Shown: positions 48,705-60,640, counted from the first letter of the stretch. The stretch: DNA of 64,000 bases from Prosapia bicincta (GCA_036971475.1 JBAIZL010000005.1:66495155-66559154); one strand, 5' to 3'. Notes: a model not told the origin generated them from the letters alone. Program-made: numbers and translations.

Positions 48705-49305
48705 ATTATTAGACCTTTTAAGGACTTCTAAATATTTTAAAAATAATAACGCATTGTTAGATGCTTTTACTAGACCGATTATCCCGTTCTTGAAAGGGAC
48801 ACAAGAACTAGGTGCGACGTTGTTTTTGGTATTTTTCTGAACTCATTGCAAAACCGCTCATCTCGTTAGAGCTATTTGTCAAAAGTGCAGTTTCCTGTCT
48901 GATGTTTCTGTAACGACCCGTTCGAATAGCAGTCTAGCTAAATACAGTAGGAAGCTTGATATAAATGTGGATACCAGTAATATTGCAAAATGTGTGGCTA
49001 CCATAATGTTAGGAAAAGCTTAAAATATACTGAGAATGTGTATACAGGAGCCAATTATGCTGTTCCGGGCGGAAATGTTACGAGCTTGTGATATACTAAA
49101 CCTGTTTATTGTATTAAAAATACGTTTCGCTTTTACAAATTTAGTTTTAAAAATAAAAAATAGCCATAGAACTTCCAAATGAAGTATAAATGGAAAGAAA
49201 ACCTTTTTTGCACTTTCAAAATAATTTTTATAACGCTTTAAAGTGTACAAGTGACAATTGTGACAACCGTATTTGGCTGCCATTACCCGGCTGCTATACC
49301 ATTTA
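48705..49305. other. Anonymous DNA
   Basis: No gene recognised. Confidence 0.5.
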
Positions 49306-49309
49306 TACC

Positions 49310-49425
49310 ATATATATATAAAGAACTAACTCAAAATACAAATACAAGAATTATAATTGAATTATACATATATTGCGAATTCAATTATATTGCATATATT
49401 CAATTACACATATAATTGAATATTG

Positions 49426-49496
<71 letters not shown>

Positions 49497-49707
49497 TATG
49501 TATGTATATAAAGACCTAAGTCAAAATACAAATACAAGAATTATAATTGAATTTACAATTCAAAGCTTTTCGTTGGCAGGAATATTCAATATTCTTGATG
49601 ATGTTGGTAATGGTAGCCAGAGAAAAGCTTTGAATTGTAAATTCAATTATAATACTTGTATTTGTATTTTACCTTAGTTCTTTATTAATACACAAAAATT
49701 CATATTG

Positions 49708-49766
<59 letters not shown>
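49310..49766. mobile_element. Palindromic Penelope terminus, family A, rearranged
   Basis: Several terminal-repeat pieces lie in opposite orientation around TA tracts (49431-49498 and 49709-49766). The central palindrome at about 49500-49690 joins a truncated minus arm, cut just after GTTGGCAGG, to a plus arm. The plus hammerhead core is degraded (TTGATGA at about 49594, stem II broken). The LINE starts directly after the second TA tract. Confidence 0.75.
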
Positions 49767-49767
<1 letters not shown>

Positions 49768-50118
49768 GGTACCCTAGCCTAACACTACACCACTCACAAA
49801 GCGAACACAAACACACACACACACACTCACTCACACACACATGCACATATACACATACACTAACATCTTCACTTAAGGAATTTGACTGGTCAGAACCGTT
49901 GCGCGTTGGGAGCGCTGAAAAGTCCAGAGCTTGACTAACTCTGGTCTGAGACGCTGATGTGAGCTTGCTCTGCCGAAGACGTATGCGGGGTTGCTGGTCC
50001 GCTAGCCACTTCGGTCCTTGGTCAGGGAGTGTCCGCAGTGCACAGGTGTCATCATAGCCTGTGCACAGTATTACGAGTTCTCGACTGATGCCCAACCAGT
50101 CGAGCTAAGGAGGAAATT

Positions 50119-51518
50119 ATGGACCCCAGAGTTCCGGGGGTTGGAAATGATCAAAACCCGTGTACCCGTTCTCATAGTCTCGCCCGTAACGCCTGACACG
50201 ATGGTTAGCTTAAAAACAATTTATGGAAAACCAGCAAAAGTCAAACCAGTTTAATGTAAAGAAGTAATGTCGTGAGGTTTCTCCAAAAATGCCTAGGAAA
50301 GTAAATACGATGAGGAAAGTAATGGATTTAGCATCACCAAAATGCTTAATTGTTTCTTGTACAGAAACTTGAAAAGATCTTTCAAAGGTATCGCCTTTTG
50401 TAATCCAAAAGGCTATAACTGGATGCGCAGCAGGAAATGTCTCTTCCATAAGGAAGTTAAGGAACGGAACACTGCTGTTAGAAACAAGTAATTCAAAACA
50501 GCCACAGTTATTATTAAAAATGACCTCTTTCCTTGATCAGATCAAGGTTTCAGTGGCCCCCCACAAAACCTTAAACTCATCAAAGGGAGTAATATCATGC
50601 AGAGATCTCTTGTATGTCCATGAGGACGAAATAAAATCTGATCTCGAATAGGAAGGTGTAACAGATTTCGTACGAATTATGAGAATGGAAAACGGTCAGA
50701 GAGTTCCAACAACATCATTAATCCTGACATTCGGAAAACCATCCCTCCCGGAATACCTATATGCGGGCTATCAACGGCTTTCTGTTAGGCCCTACGTTCC
50801 CAATCTACGCTGGTGCTTTAAATGCCAACGTTTTGTACACGTCAGCTCTTCTTACTCCAAGCCAGAGGTATGCGGACACTGTGCATCTGAAGGCTATAGT
50901 AAGAAGGTTTTCACAAGTGCTCCGAAATGCCCAAACTGTGCTGGTGATCACCCTGCTCGCTCCTTTAACTGCCCAAAGTTCAAGGAGGAGAAAACGATCC
51001 TCAGCATAATGGCAAAGGATAAAACATCTTTCCACGAAGCGAAAAAGAAGTTCAAGTCAACTAAACCTAGACTTGAAACGAAATCCTGTGCCTCAGCTAC
51101 CACCACTGAGAAGTCGTGTTCCAACTGCGTTGAGCTAAACAAGAAAATTGAAGTTCTCAACTTTGGTCAGTTAAAGCTTTGGTAACGAAAAATTCTGTTT
51201 CCAGCTCAAATAATAATGTTGAAGGATAATGTTGGAGGAGGCAAGACACTATTAGAGACTAGTGCAAAACCTACTCCAACTATGAGTAATAATAATAAAA
51301 ATAACAACAAAGCTGTACCTGTGAAAATAGGTGCAAAGTTACAAGCGACTCAAAAGAGGACCATTTCTAACTCACCTTCTGAGTCAAAAAATTCCTCAGA
51401 TTCCACCACTACAATAGTGGTGATGGAGTCTGATGACTCTCTGCCTGGTACGTCCAACATTCCAGGCCAGCAAATTGTCAATGACGGCAGTGAGAGCCAG
51501 GTGAATCCATTTCACTAA
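50119..51518 (+). pseudogene. LINE ORF1 (Gag-like, zinc knuckles), broken
   Basis: The frame from about 50590 reads CRDLLYVHEDEIKSDLE, then a TAG, then EGVTDFVRIMRMENGQRVPT, and joins the open part 50679-51185. This holds three Cys/His knuckles: CFKCQRFVHVSSSY, CGHCASEGYSKKVF and CPNCAGDHPARSFNC. The last Cys of the first two is replaced by Tyr and Phe. Family role: ORF1p binds the element RNA and chaperones target-primed reverse transcription. A second frame (51216-51518), Ser/Thr/Asn-rich, completes the C-terminus. Breaks: an in-frame TAG near 50650 and frame changes near 50255-50590 and 51185. Confidence 0.8.
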
Positions 51519-51524
51519 AATACA

Positions 51525-53569
51525 ATGTCCACACCTAAACAAACCGTGATTCAGTGGAACATTAACGGTGTTAGAGGTCACATTGAGGATCTCAAAATAA
51601 TTGTAAGAGATGTGTCTCCCTATGTACATCTGCATTCAAGAGACACATCTCCATGAATCGCACAATTTCTATCTAAGGGAGTATTCAATTTACAGATCGG
51701 ACTTCGTTACAGAAAATCGAGCTAGAGGTGGCGTAGCTATTCTAGCCCGTGACTGTGTCGACGTCGTTCCTGTGAGCTTAATAACTTCCTTACGAGCCCT
51801 GGCAATTCAAACAGCTGTTCCGTACAAACTCACTCTCTATTGTGTCTACCTTCCACCAAGTGACAACCTGCAACAGAGAGATCGTGTAGACCTTATAAAT
51901 CAGTTACCGACTCCGTTTTTATTAGTGGGCGATTTTAATGCCCACCATGTTTCATGGGGTTCACCAGAATGCAACCCGCGTGGTAATCTGATCGAAAGCA
52001 TCAGATCGGAACTGGATTTATACCTGTTAAATGATGGTTCTCCGACACATTTAGCAGCGTTAACAGGTGGATGGACAGCTGTAGACTGGTCATTATGCAG
52101 TCCTGCTTTGGCTACAAGGTTAAAATGGTCAGCATTGCCTGATCTTTACAGTAGCGACCACATTCCTATTGAGATCTCTTTGTGTGACTCCTGACCCTGT
52201 TGTGTTCGACATCCCCTTGGAATCCTGAAAATAGCCAACTGGGAACAATTTTCACAAGATCTAGAATCACTGGACGTGAATTACTTGGCTCCCATTGATG
52301 AAATTGTCAATTCATTTACAAAAACCGTTTTGAATGCCGCCGGAAAGGCAATTCCGAAAACCTTAGCCAAACCACGACGACCACCAGTTCCTTGGTGGAA
52401 TGATGAGTGCACTGTGATCCTTCGTCAACGGAGAAAAGCTCTGAACCAGTTCAAGAGACATCCAACGAGTGAAAACCTGGAAAAATAAAAAATCTTCCGT
52501 GCGAAAGCACGGAGAATATTTAGGCAAAGTAAACGAGAATCATGGTCGCAGTACATTAGCACAATTACAAGAACTACAGCTCCATCCACAGTATGGAAGA
52601 AATTACGATCAGTCTGTGGCATTTCCGTTCCGATGCCATTAATTTCATTAGGGCATTCGGATGGTGTTTTGAACACGGACTGTGAGGAAATTTCCAATGT
52701 GCTTGCGTTATCGTTCTCAAAACATTCTTCATCTTCTGCGTACAAGGACGCTTTCCAGGTGTACAATCGTAAACAGGAAACCTTACCTTTCACCGTTGAA
52801 TTATCTGAATAATCTTGTTTGAATATCCATTTCTCTATCGACGTACTAGAGTCAGCTTTCTCGTCAACGAAGGATTCAGCTCCAGGCCCGGATGATATTG
52901 TATACTCCATGATTAAATATCTACCACCGTCGGCAAAACTAGTTCTCCTTCGGATATACAACCGTATATTCGAGGAGCACGGTTTTCCCGATGCATGGTT
53001 AGAAGCGACTACAATTCCTCTTCTAAAACAAGGAAAGGACAAAACTAATCCCAGTAGTTACAGACCCATCTCTTCTACCAGCTGCTTATGCAAACTACTG
53101 GAGAAGAAGGACGTTCATCAGTTGACCAATTGGTTTTTATTGGAGTCAGCTATACAGAATGCCTTCGTCCTACGACAAACACTGGTAGCGGTTTTCTTTG
53201 ACCTTGAGGAGGCATATGACATGGCATGGAGAAGAGGAATTTTGAACGTATTGAAATCATGTTGTATACCATGTAACATTCTTGCTTTTGTACAAAATTA
53301 TTTTAATAACAGGACTTTTCGTGTACGTCTTTTATCGCATCGGCCACTCTTTGTTAACGTATGGATGGTTGATGAGACATGACGATCCACCACTTTGTCC
53401 GTTTTGTAAAAGTACCATCACAAACAAGCACATTCTGCTTGATTGTGATGAGTTGACCAATTTGTATATTCGTTACAATCTTCGAGGTAGTTTAAAAGGT
53501 GGTTTTAAGGGACGATGTTACGGCTATCGTTCGTGTCCTCCCTTTCTTACGCCACCTTTATCTATTTAA
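51525..53569 (+). pseudogene. LINE ORF2 (APE endonuclease and partial RT), deleted
   Basis: ATG at 51525 starts with IQWNINGVRGH, the N-terminus of an APE-type endonuclease. A frameshift near 51630 leads to the frame with IQETHLHE, GDFNAHHVSWGS and SSDHIPI, so the Mg-binding and catalytic motifs are present. After a stop near 52194 come WWNDEC (about 52400), APGPDDI (52880) and PSSYRPIS (53050) of the RT N-terminal half, then FFDLEEAYD (53210). The sequence then jumps at about 53325-53340 from FRVRL to RIGHSLLTYG, the segment after RNase H, and ends with a CPFCKS...HILLDC finger. The palm (FADD), thumb and RNase H are missing. Confidence 0.85.
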
Positions 53570-53764
53570 TAATATTTAAATTGTGTATAATTTTAGGTTC
53601 TTTAGTTTTAGATAGTTATAATTAGTTTTAAACATTTATTTTATTTTATTTTGATTAGTTTTATTTATGTAATATTTATTTTAAATCTTAACTTTAGTTA
53701 GGCGATGATAACCTTAATAGGTTTTTCGCCTAGAATATATATATATATTAATATTTCTTTAATG

Positions 53765-54222
53765 GCGTTATCATATTTAAATGTATTTAAAATAAAACTT
53801 GTATCCCTTGTATAATAAATCGAACATTTTAATCTAAACTTTCCACTAAAGTATTATAGTCACACGTCACCTGGAAGAAACGTAATTAAAATACACAATT
53901 GATCGAGATGTAGGTTTTACTTCAAACTTATCAAATTAACGCAACTAACAACAGAAATGTCGAGATTAGTTCATGTTGATATCTGTACGAAGTTATAATT
54001 ACTTGTGGAGTAAACTTTGATCCACATGTCGCAACCGTCAGACTATTTCTACTGACATATGTCTGATACGAGGTGGTGTTAGATATAATATTTATAAGGT
54101 AAAAGGTATAATACGAAGCCATTTTAATATATCACTGCTAAAATCGTTAGTTTTACAGTTTCAAAGGTGTTTTATAACAATAATATATGATCGAGTTTTT
54201 ACTGTAATTTAATCTACCAGTA

Positions 54223-54225
<3 letters not shown>
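53765..54225. other. Anonymous AT-rich DNA
   Basis: No gene seen between the LINE tail and the TA tract that begins the next Penelope element. Confidence 0.5.
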
Positions 54226-54277
<52 letters not shown>

Positions 54278-54361
54278 TATTAAATATGGTGATATGTTTT
54301 CTTGTAATATAGTTAATAAATTAAAAATATTTCAAAAACAAGAATACTTTTAATGAATATA

Positions 54362-54412
54362 TTTATTCAAAGCTTTTCGCCGATAAAATAGTACCAGCAT
54401 CTTTAGGAAAAT
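54362..54412 (-). ncRNA. Hammerhead-like motif with mutated core, family C
   Basis: Same stem II and AAGCTT as 34703-34800. The core reads CTAAAGA in place of CTGAAGA, so the invariant G after CU is lost and cleavage is not expected. Confidence 0.6.
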
Positions 54413-54529
54413 AATTATCTAATAAAATATTTTTACAAAATTAAACCATATGTGCTACCAACGACCATATGTTTATAAGTATTGCACTTTATGTAATTTT
54501 TTCTATAACATCAATGACATTGTAAATAG

Positions 54530-54850
54530 TTTGGTGCCTTGATCTCACTTGAATTTGTTCATCAATTAATTTGTCTTTAACGTAATGCTTATAAATTTCC
54601 AATGTTTCAAATATATTCATTTTTAATCCTTTATTTAATTCTTTTAATAATTTCATATTTTCTATTTCCGGAAACTCATGTCCATTATTAATACAATGCG
54701 TAGCTAAATTTGATTTGTATATGTTTGGTTTGATATGGGCGTAAATGTTCTTTGTATCTTTCTTTTAATTTCTTTTTTTTTGTCCTACATATAATTTATT
54801 ACAAGTTTGACATTTTATATTATATACTCCATTTCTTTCTTGCATATTAT
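54530..54850 (-). pseudogene. Penelope GIY-YIG endonuclease, broken
   Basis: The minus strand starts NGVYNIKCQTCNKLYVGQKK, followed by KLKERYKEHLRPYQ. Later stops and frame changes interrupt the rest. A TAA near 54878 separates it from the RT frame, and a poly-A run near 54775 is a likely indel site. Confidence 0.75.
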
Positions 54851-54875
54851 TTTGTTGATTTTTGTTATTGTTTAT

Positions 54876-56425
54876 TTAATTTTTACTTTTATTATCAGTT
54901 TTATATGTAATTTGTAAATTTGTTTCTTTAAATATTCTTGTAATTTTATTTATTTCGTTACCAGTGAATATAAAGGTTGTCCAAATATTTTCTCTCTTAT
55001 TAGGTACAAAGTTATTTTCGAGTTTCTGTTTTCTTATTATATTATTATTTAATTTATCTATAGTTTTTCTTTTATACCCATTTTCTAAACCAATTTTATA
55101 TATTATATTTTTCTCTTTTATTTGATCATTTAAGTTCATTGGTATTTTATGCATTCTATGTAGTAAATTATAAATCGTTGCCATTTTTTGGTTGTATGGA
55201 TGATTTGAATAATTAGGTATTATTTGATGTGTTTGCGTTGGTTTTCTATATATATTAATTTCAAATGATTCTTCATTTCTAGTAATTGTAATATCTAAAT
55301 AATTTAGTTTTTTTTTTTGATTCAAATTCATGAGTAAATTTTATATTTTCGTGTATATTATTTATACATTTTAATATTTGGTCAATATTTAAAACATTAT
55401 TATTTGATATGTATAATCCATCATCTACATATCTAAACCAGTGTCCATTTTGATCATATGTTTTAATTATCTTATCTATTTCAATGTCTATATTTTGTAA
55501 AAATATTTCCCATAATATGCTGAACATTGGAGAGCCCATTGTTAATCCATCCTTTTGTTTATAAATTTTATTATTATATAAAAAATAATTTTGATTTAAT
55601 ATGATTTTTAATGTATATATTATTTCTTGTGTTATCTTTTTCAAATGTATCTATATTATTTTTTATTATTTCAAGTGTTTTCATTATAGGTATGTTATTA
55701 TACATGTTAGTAACATCAAATGATATTAATTTTGTATTATTATCAAATTTAATATCTTTTAATTTTTCAATAAGCTCAATCGAGTTTTTTATATTATGAG
55801 TATTATTTAATTTTACCTTATCTTTAAGTAATAAAGCCAAATATTTTGAAATTTTATAAGAAGGTGCAGTTGTAAAATTAACTAATGGCCTAATTGGTTT
55901 ATCTTCTTTGTGCAATTTAATTAGTCCATTTAATCTTGGAATTTTAGGATTCTCATTTATGTAATTATTAGTATATTTTTCATTAAATAATTTATATAAT
56001 GTTTTAATTTTATTTTTGATTTCATTTTGATATTTGTCTGTGGGATCTTTATTTATTTGTGTATATTGGTTTTTAGATATATAATTTTCAGTTTTATTTA
56101 TATGTTCTTGTTTATCAGTAATAACTACAGCATTATCTTTATCAGCCTTTGTCAAAATAAGATCATTAGTTTGTAATTTTTGTGTTAATTTGATGAATTT
56201 GCGAGTATTGTTTTATGTGTGTACGATTAGTTTTGTTATTTTTAATTAACTTTATTATTTCATGTGATGTTTTTATTCGCTTCTGAAGTAATACCTTTAA
56301 TATTGGCTAATTTCTTATTTATCCTCTCTAATTTAGAGTTTTATTCGTTTTGCATTAAATTGCAGTTTATTATTATATCCTTCGTCTTAAAAAATTTATT
56401 TTTACTTCTCTCTTGGTTCCATTTA
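54876..56425 (-). pseudogene. Penelope reverse transcriptase, two frameshifts
   Basis: Three overlapping minus frames cover one RT. Frame 1 (to 55574) has LTKADKDNAVVITDKQEHIN, the KPIRPLVNF segment and motif A FDVTNMYNNIPI. Frame 2 (55644-55279) has GLTMGSPMFSILWEIF (motif B) and RYVDDGLYI (motif C, catalytic YVDD). Frame 3 (55331-54876) has LNYLDITITRNEESF and INIYRKPTQTHQ, the hallmark of Penelope thumbs. Breaks lie near 55640 and in a homopolymer near 55310. Family knowledge: this RT is related to telomerase reverse transcriptase. Catalytic residues remain, so decay is limited. A charged N-terminal part (about 56160-56340) is also interrupted. Confidence 0.88.
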
Positions 56426-56429
56426 TTAT

Positions 56430-56850
56430 CTTTAATATTAAGCTCAATTGTTTGTTGCAAAAAATTCATGATGGCTTCATTATTTATTAAAAGGTTTATG
56501 CCTATAATACATGGTTTTATAAGTTTTGGTATTATAATAAAATGAGTTTCCACCTTGTGCTCCCTTATCCCTACCTTGGTGACGAATTGACATCTGATTG
56601 CCTTTGATTTATGACCCAAAGCTCCCAAAAGTTTTACGTTTGATAATGCCCAGTCTTCATGATTTCCGAAATTATTTTGGTTATTTAATAGAATTCTTCT
56701 GACATTGCATTATACTGATTGCCTCTGTCGATCAATGCATTTACGTCTGTTTTACCAATTTGTATAGCTAACTCTGGACATTTGTTTACATTTATAGCTG
56801 GCTCAAGTTTCCTCACTTTCTAATATATCCCGTATTTCTTCAAACATGGC
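56430..56850 (-). pseudogene. Gypsy-like aspartic protease remnant
   Basis: One minus frame gives LAIQIGKTDVNALIDRG followed by NQYNAMSEEF (about 56780-56690). The active-site triad expected as D-T/S-G is D-R-G. After a frame change, 56628-56440 gives KPCIIGINLLINNEAIMNF, the second conserved protease block. The remnant ends where Penelope sequence begins, so RT and integrase are missing. Confidence 0.65.
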
Positions 56851-57075
56851 ATTACAAGCAGGTGTGGTAAATTTAGTGAACTGGTTGGGAAAGTCATTCA
56901 GTAATTCTCATGTACTCGTGCTCGGTTCCGGTTCCTGATTTATGGCAGTATCCCCTTCATTTTCATACCTTGGCCCGAAGTCTCTGCGTCCTTTAAAGTT
57001 ATTGTCCCTCGGTTCCCTATTATCGTTACGACTTCCTTCTGCCCTTGGAAAATTTGTTTGCCCATTTTCGTACCG

Positions 57076-58090
57076 GTTTGATTCTAAGTTGTGAAACTCG
57101 GCAATAAGGTTAATGAACTCGTTGTTGGTGCGAATACCCCTCGTGATTAGAGCTACAGACACATTAGCGTGAAAATGTTTCGCTAATTTTCTTAGGATCT
57201 GGTTATCCGTTAATCTGGGTTCCAAGCCAGAGTACAACAACAAGTTTGATTCTAAGTTGTGAAACTCGGCAATAAGGTTAATGAACTCGTTGTTGGTGCG
57301 AATACCCCTCGTGATTAGAGCTACAGACACATTAGCGTGAAAATGTTTCGCTAATTTTCTTAGGATCTGGTTATCCGTTAATCTGGGTTCCAAGCCAGAG
57401 TACAACAACAAGTTTGATTCTAAGTTGTGAAACTCGGCAATAAGGTTAATGAACTCGTTGTTGGTGCGAATACCCCTCGTGATTAGAGCTACAGACACAT
57501 TAGCGTGAAAATGTTTCGCTAATTTTCTTAGGATCTGGTTATCCGTTAATCTGGGTTCCAAGCCAGAGTACAACAACAAGTTTGATTCTAAGTTGTGAAT
57601 CTCGGCCATAAGGTTAATGAACTCGTTGTTGGTGCGAATACCCCTCGTGATTAGAGCTACAGACACATTCGGGTGAAAATGTTTCGCTAATTTTCTTAGG
57701 ATCTGGTTATCCGTTAATCTGGGTTCCAAGCCAGAGTACAACAACAAGTTTGATTCTAAGTTGTGAAACTCGGCCATAAGGTTAATGAACTCGTTGTTGG
57801 TGCGAATACTCCTCGTGATTAGAGCTACAGACACATTCGGGTGAAAATGTTTCGCTAATTTTCTTAGGATCAGGTTATCCGTTAATCTGGGTTCCAAGCC
57901 AGAGTACAACAACAAGTTTGATTCTAAGTTGTGAATCTCGGCCATAAGGTTAATGAACTCGTTGTTGGTGCGAATACCACTCGTGATTAGAGCTACAGAC
58001 ACATTCGGGTGAAAATGTTTCGCTAATTTTCTTAGGATCTGGTCATCCGTTAATCTGGGTTCCAAGCCAGAGTACAACAACAAGTTTGAT
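57076..58090. repeat. 168-bp in-frame tandem repeat in gag, 6 copies
   Basis: Units begin at a TTTGATTCTAAGTTGTGAA block near 57074, 57242, 57410, 57578, 57746 and 57914. The last edge, near 58082, diverges as TTTGATTCTACGTAACT. Units differ by only a few bases. The three nearest the gag 3' end share HFHANV and LIAEF, while the others have HFHPNV and LMAE, so the array grew in steps. Confidence 0.95.
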
Positions 58091-58825
58091 TCTACGTAAC
58101 TTATCATATTCATTCCACTATTATAATTGTACTTGCCGAATTCTAATTGGTCCCTGACTTTTCCTTGGACTATTTCATTCCAGTATTTTTCCTTAAATGT
58201 CGCAACAAATGAGTTGAATTCGGTACAATTCTTGCTATGTAGCTTCCACCATATCAATGCCTGACCGCGTAGGTGTTGCATTATCCAACTTAAATCTGCC
58301 CCTTTATAATAATTCTCGTGTACAACCGTGAGTTCGTCCAAGAACGCCATTGGTATTTTTTCCTCCCCAGAAAATATCCAATTTACTTGGATTGATGGAC
58401 TTATAATGATCTCCCTACGGTTTCCCACAGATTTTAACTGCTCCTTTAAGTTTTGCACATTTTCTTCTACCTTCTAGAACTTTGGCTCCAATTCAGCGAT
58501 TTTAGAAACGTTCTCCGAACGATTATTGTGCATCGTAGTTTTAAGGTTTTCTATTTCCCCTTGTTGTTTATCAAATCGGCTCGCCCATGTTTCCTGCGCT
58601 TTATTTACTTTCGTTCCCGATTCGTTTACTTCATTATTTATTGTTTCCAACCTTTTGTTTACCTCCTGCACGTGGTTTTCGTGGCGTTCTTTATTTTTTG
58701 ATTCTGTGTCTGCAAAACGTTTACTTATTATATCATATAACTCTTGCGTTAATTCTTGATTAATTTTGTTAACTTGTTCATTTAATTTACATATTTCGTT
58801 AGTCATGTGTGTTTTTTGATCCTGA

Positions 58826-58994
58826 AGATTGGCTTTTATTTCTGCATTAGCTGCATTTATTTGTGTATTTTGTTCCTTTATTTTTGCATTAGCTGCATTT
58901 ATTTGTGTATTTTGTTCCTTTATTTCTGCATTAGCTGCATTTATTTGTGTATTTTGTTCCTTTATTTTTGCATTAGCTGCATTTATTTGTTCAT
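58826..58994. repeat. 42-bp tandem repeat in gag coiled coil, 4 copies
   Basis: Each 42-bp unit encodes 14 residues (two heptads). Copies alternate at one position (AKIKEQ and AEIKEQ), suggesting duplication of an 84-bp pair. Confidence 0.92.
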
Positions 58995-59129
58995 TCATTT
59001 TAATTAACATTTGCATTATATTAATTTCCGAATTTACAACCATATGCTCCGTTTCATTCTGTTGTACTGGACTCGTATTGACGGTCCCCGACTCCCGTAT
59101 TTGAGTTCCCTGTTCCATTTCCATCCTAT

Positions 59130-60640
59130 TCTCTTACGTTCCTAATTCTAAATCCCTCGTAATATCTTCTGTATTAATACTTTGCCCTAGCTGGCTAAAC
59201 CCACTCTCTTACGTGTTCATTTTCCTTTGTTTATTCTGAATTCTTTGGCTACGCCTAAGCATATGCTAGTTATCAATTGGTTTACACTAGCACAGGTTTA
59301 CTGAATTAAAATTGGTTATTGACACAAAATTACTATTATCAAATGTTATATGGACAGAGTTTTAAATTTATAATCTACTTATCCACTAAATAGTATCTTA
59401 TTGCTAAGCCAACCTTGTTGCATTTAACAATTTAAAACAAATACTTAAAAAATCTAGAAAAAACAATTTAATTATATCACTAATTGAAATTTATCAAACG
59501 ATAGCCATTCACGATGGGCGCCATTTTTTATATAACGTACCTTTGCCATCCACGTTGGGCGACAATTGTTATATAACGAACCTTCACTTAATGCTTCTCT
59601 ATAGGATAATTTTTTACTCTTAGGAAATTAAATTATTAATCCAGCTACTTGCTTTTATAATTACAGATTTATTTTATCCTGAGATCAATATTGCATTTAC
59701 AGGTAGTTCATATAATTCTTTTACTAACTCTAATATTTGCCGATAGGCATCAAGACTCTTATTTTACTATTGAATTTTTTTTTACAATTCTAAATTTACT
59801 TTCTTTAGCTATCTAAGGGCGTGTATAAGTTACTGCACTTGGTTTGATAAATTTTATATTTCAGTTAGCTATGACTTTTGAATGACTTTATAAAAGTTTA
59901 AATGTTTGGTTTGAAAGAGTTGGCTTGCTTCACTGCACTGACACAAATCCACTTAGTAATATTTTCCTATCAATTTTACTTTTCTTAATTTCTCGAAATG
60001 CTTCTATTCCTTAACTGACTTTATTAATCACTCCCTTATTTTAATCTCACTTGTTACCCTTTAATCTCCTTCGTTATACTTCACTTTCTATTTAATAATC
60101 TCGCTGGCTACCCTTTAATCTCCCTTACTTTAAATTTCCACGGTACTTGTTTGAATTTGATATTTCTTACTAAAAACTGAACATTACTTCTCCTCGAGTC
60201 CTACCACTTGACCCTTTCGTGTACTGAAAATTGACTGCCTTTCCTGATCATCCTCTTGGATTGTATCCGTTTGTGTTTCATCCCCTCTTCAAATTTGATT
60301 GGCTCCCTTATGGCGCTCAAACTGTGGCCAGCCTATGAAATTTTGACACTTCCCTTTGGGCTTCGTCGGAATTTGTTGAACTTTCCCACAGGTGCATGTG
60401 TTTTTCTGTATTCTCAGGGATTCCTAGTCATAAATCTCGCTGGTCCGTGGATGTCTAGGTAAAGCTTCTCTCCCATGAGCGAGCCACGTCCTGGTTTACT
60501 TACAATAAACCCCTTTCCAATTATTTTTATTTATGATTTGCAGGTGTGTGCAGTAACTTATTTCGGCCGATAGATGTGACAATAGACTAGCGCTAGCTAA
60601 GTATATTTCACAAGTTCAAATATTTTCTAACAGTTTCCTT
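59130..60640 (-). other. Upstream region of the second gypsy: possible leader, PBS and LTR
   Basis: On the minus strand TGGCGCCCATCGTG (about 59524-59511) and, 45 bp upstream of it, TGTCGCCCAACGTGG (about 59566-59552) resemble the lysine-tRNA primer-binding site used by many retroelements (TGGCGCCCAAC type). Each is preceded by TTATATAA, so the site is part of a short direct duplication. A possible 5' LTR would be about 59570-60631, with a minus-strand TGTTAG start. No matching 3' LTR is in the window. Nothing else is recognised here. Confidence 0.35.

Larger units (their letters stand above)
49767..53760 (+). mobile_element. Jockey/I-like LINE, internally deleted
   Basis: A GC-richer 5' leader (49767-50118) is followed by ORF1 (50119-51518), ORF2 (51525-53569) and an AT-rich 3' tail. 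A GGCGATGATAACCTT...AGGTTTTTCGCC inverted repeat lies at 53700-53733, before a short TA run. Both ORFs are broken. ORF2 lacks the catalytic half of the RT and the RNase H region. Confidence 0.85.
54226..56425 (-). mobile_element. Nearly complete Penelope-like element, family C
   Basis: Read on the minus strand it has the RT N-terminal region (from about 56420), RT core, linker, GIY-YIG endonuclease (54850-54530), terminal repeat with hammerhead-like motif (54412-54362) and a (TA)n (54272-54226). It lies in the same orientation as the gag-pro relic at 56430-59124, which ends at its 5' side. No upstream copy of the terminal repeat is seen, so it is probably 5' truncated. Confidence 0.85.
56908..59124 (-). 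pseudogene. gag: Gypsy-like Gag with six-fold internal repeat and one stop
   Basis: 738 codons from a true ATG at 59124, interrupted by one in-frame TAG at 58476-58474. The N-terminal part (216 residues) is a coiled coil with four 14-residue AKIKEQNTQINAAN repeats. Past the stop is a Gag capsid domain: LSWIMQHLRGQALIWWKLH and FVATFKEKYWNEIV are the conserved blocks. Its C-terminal part (ESNLLLYSGLEPRLTD to AEIHNL, 56 residues) is present six times in tandem, all in frame. The Arg/Asn-rich tail has no CCHC knuckle. The frame is otherwise intact. The stop could be a mutation, or less likely read through. Confidence 0.85.

Noticed and set aside
58529..59104. Plus-strand Phe/Cys/Ile-rich ORFs as membrane proteins
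   Set aside because: Antisense of the Gag coiled-coil repeats.
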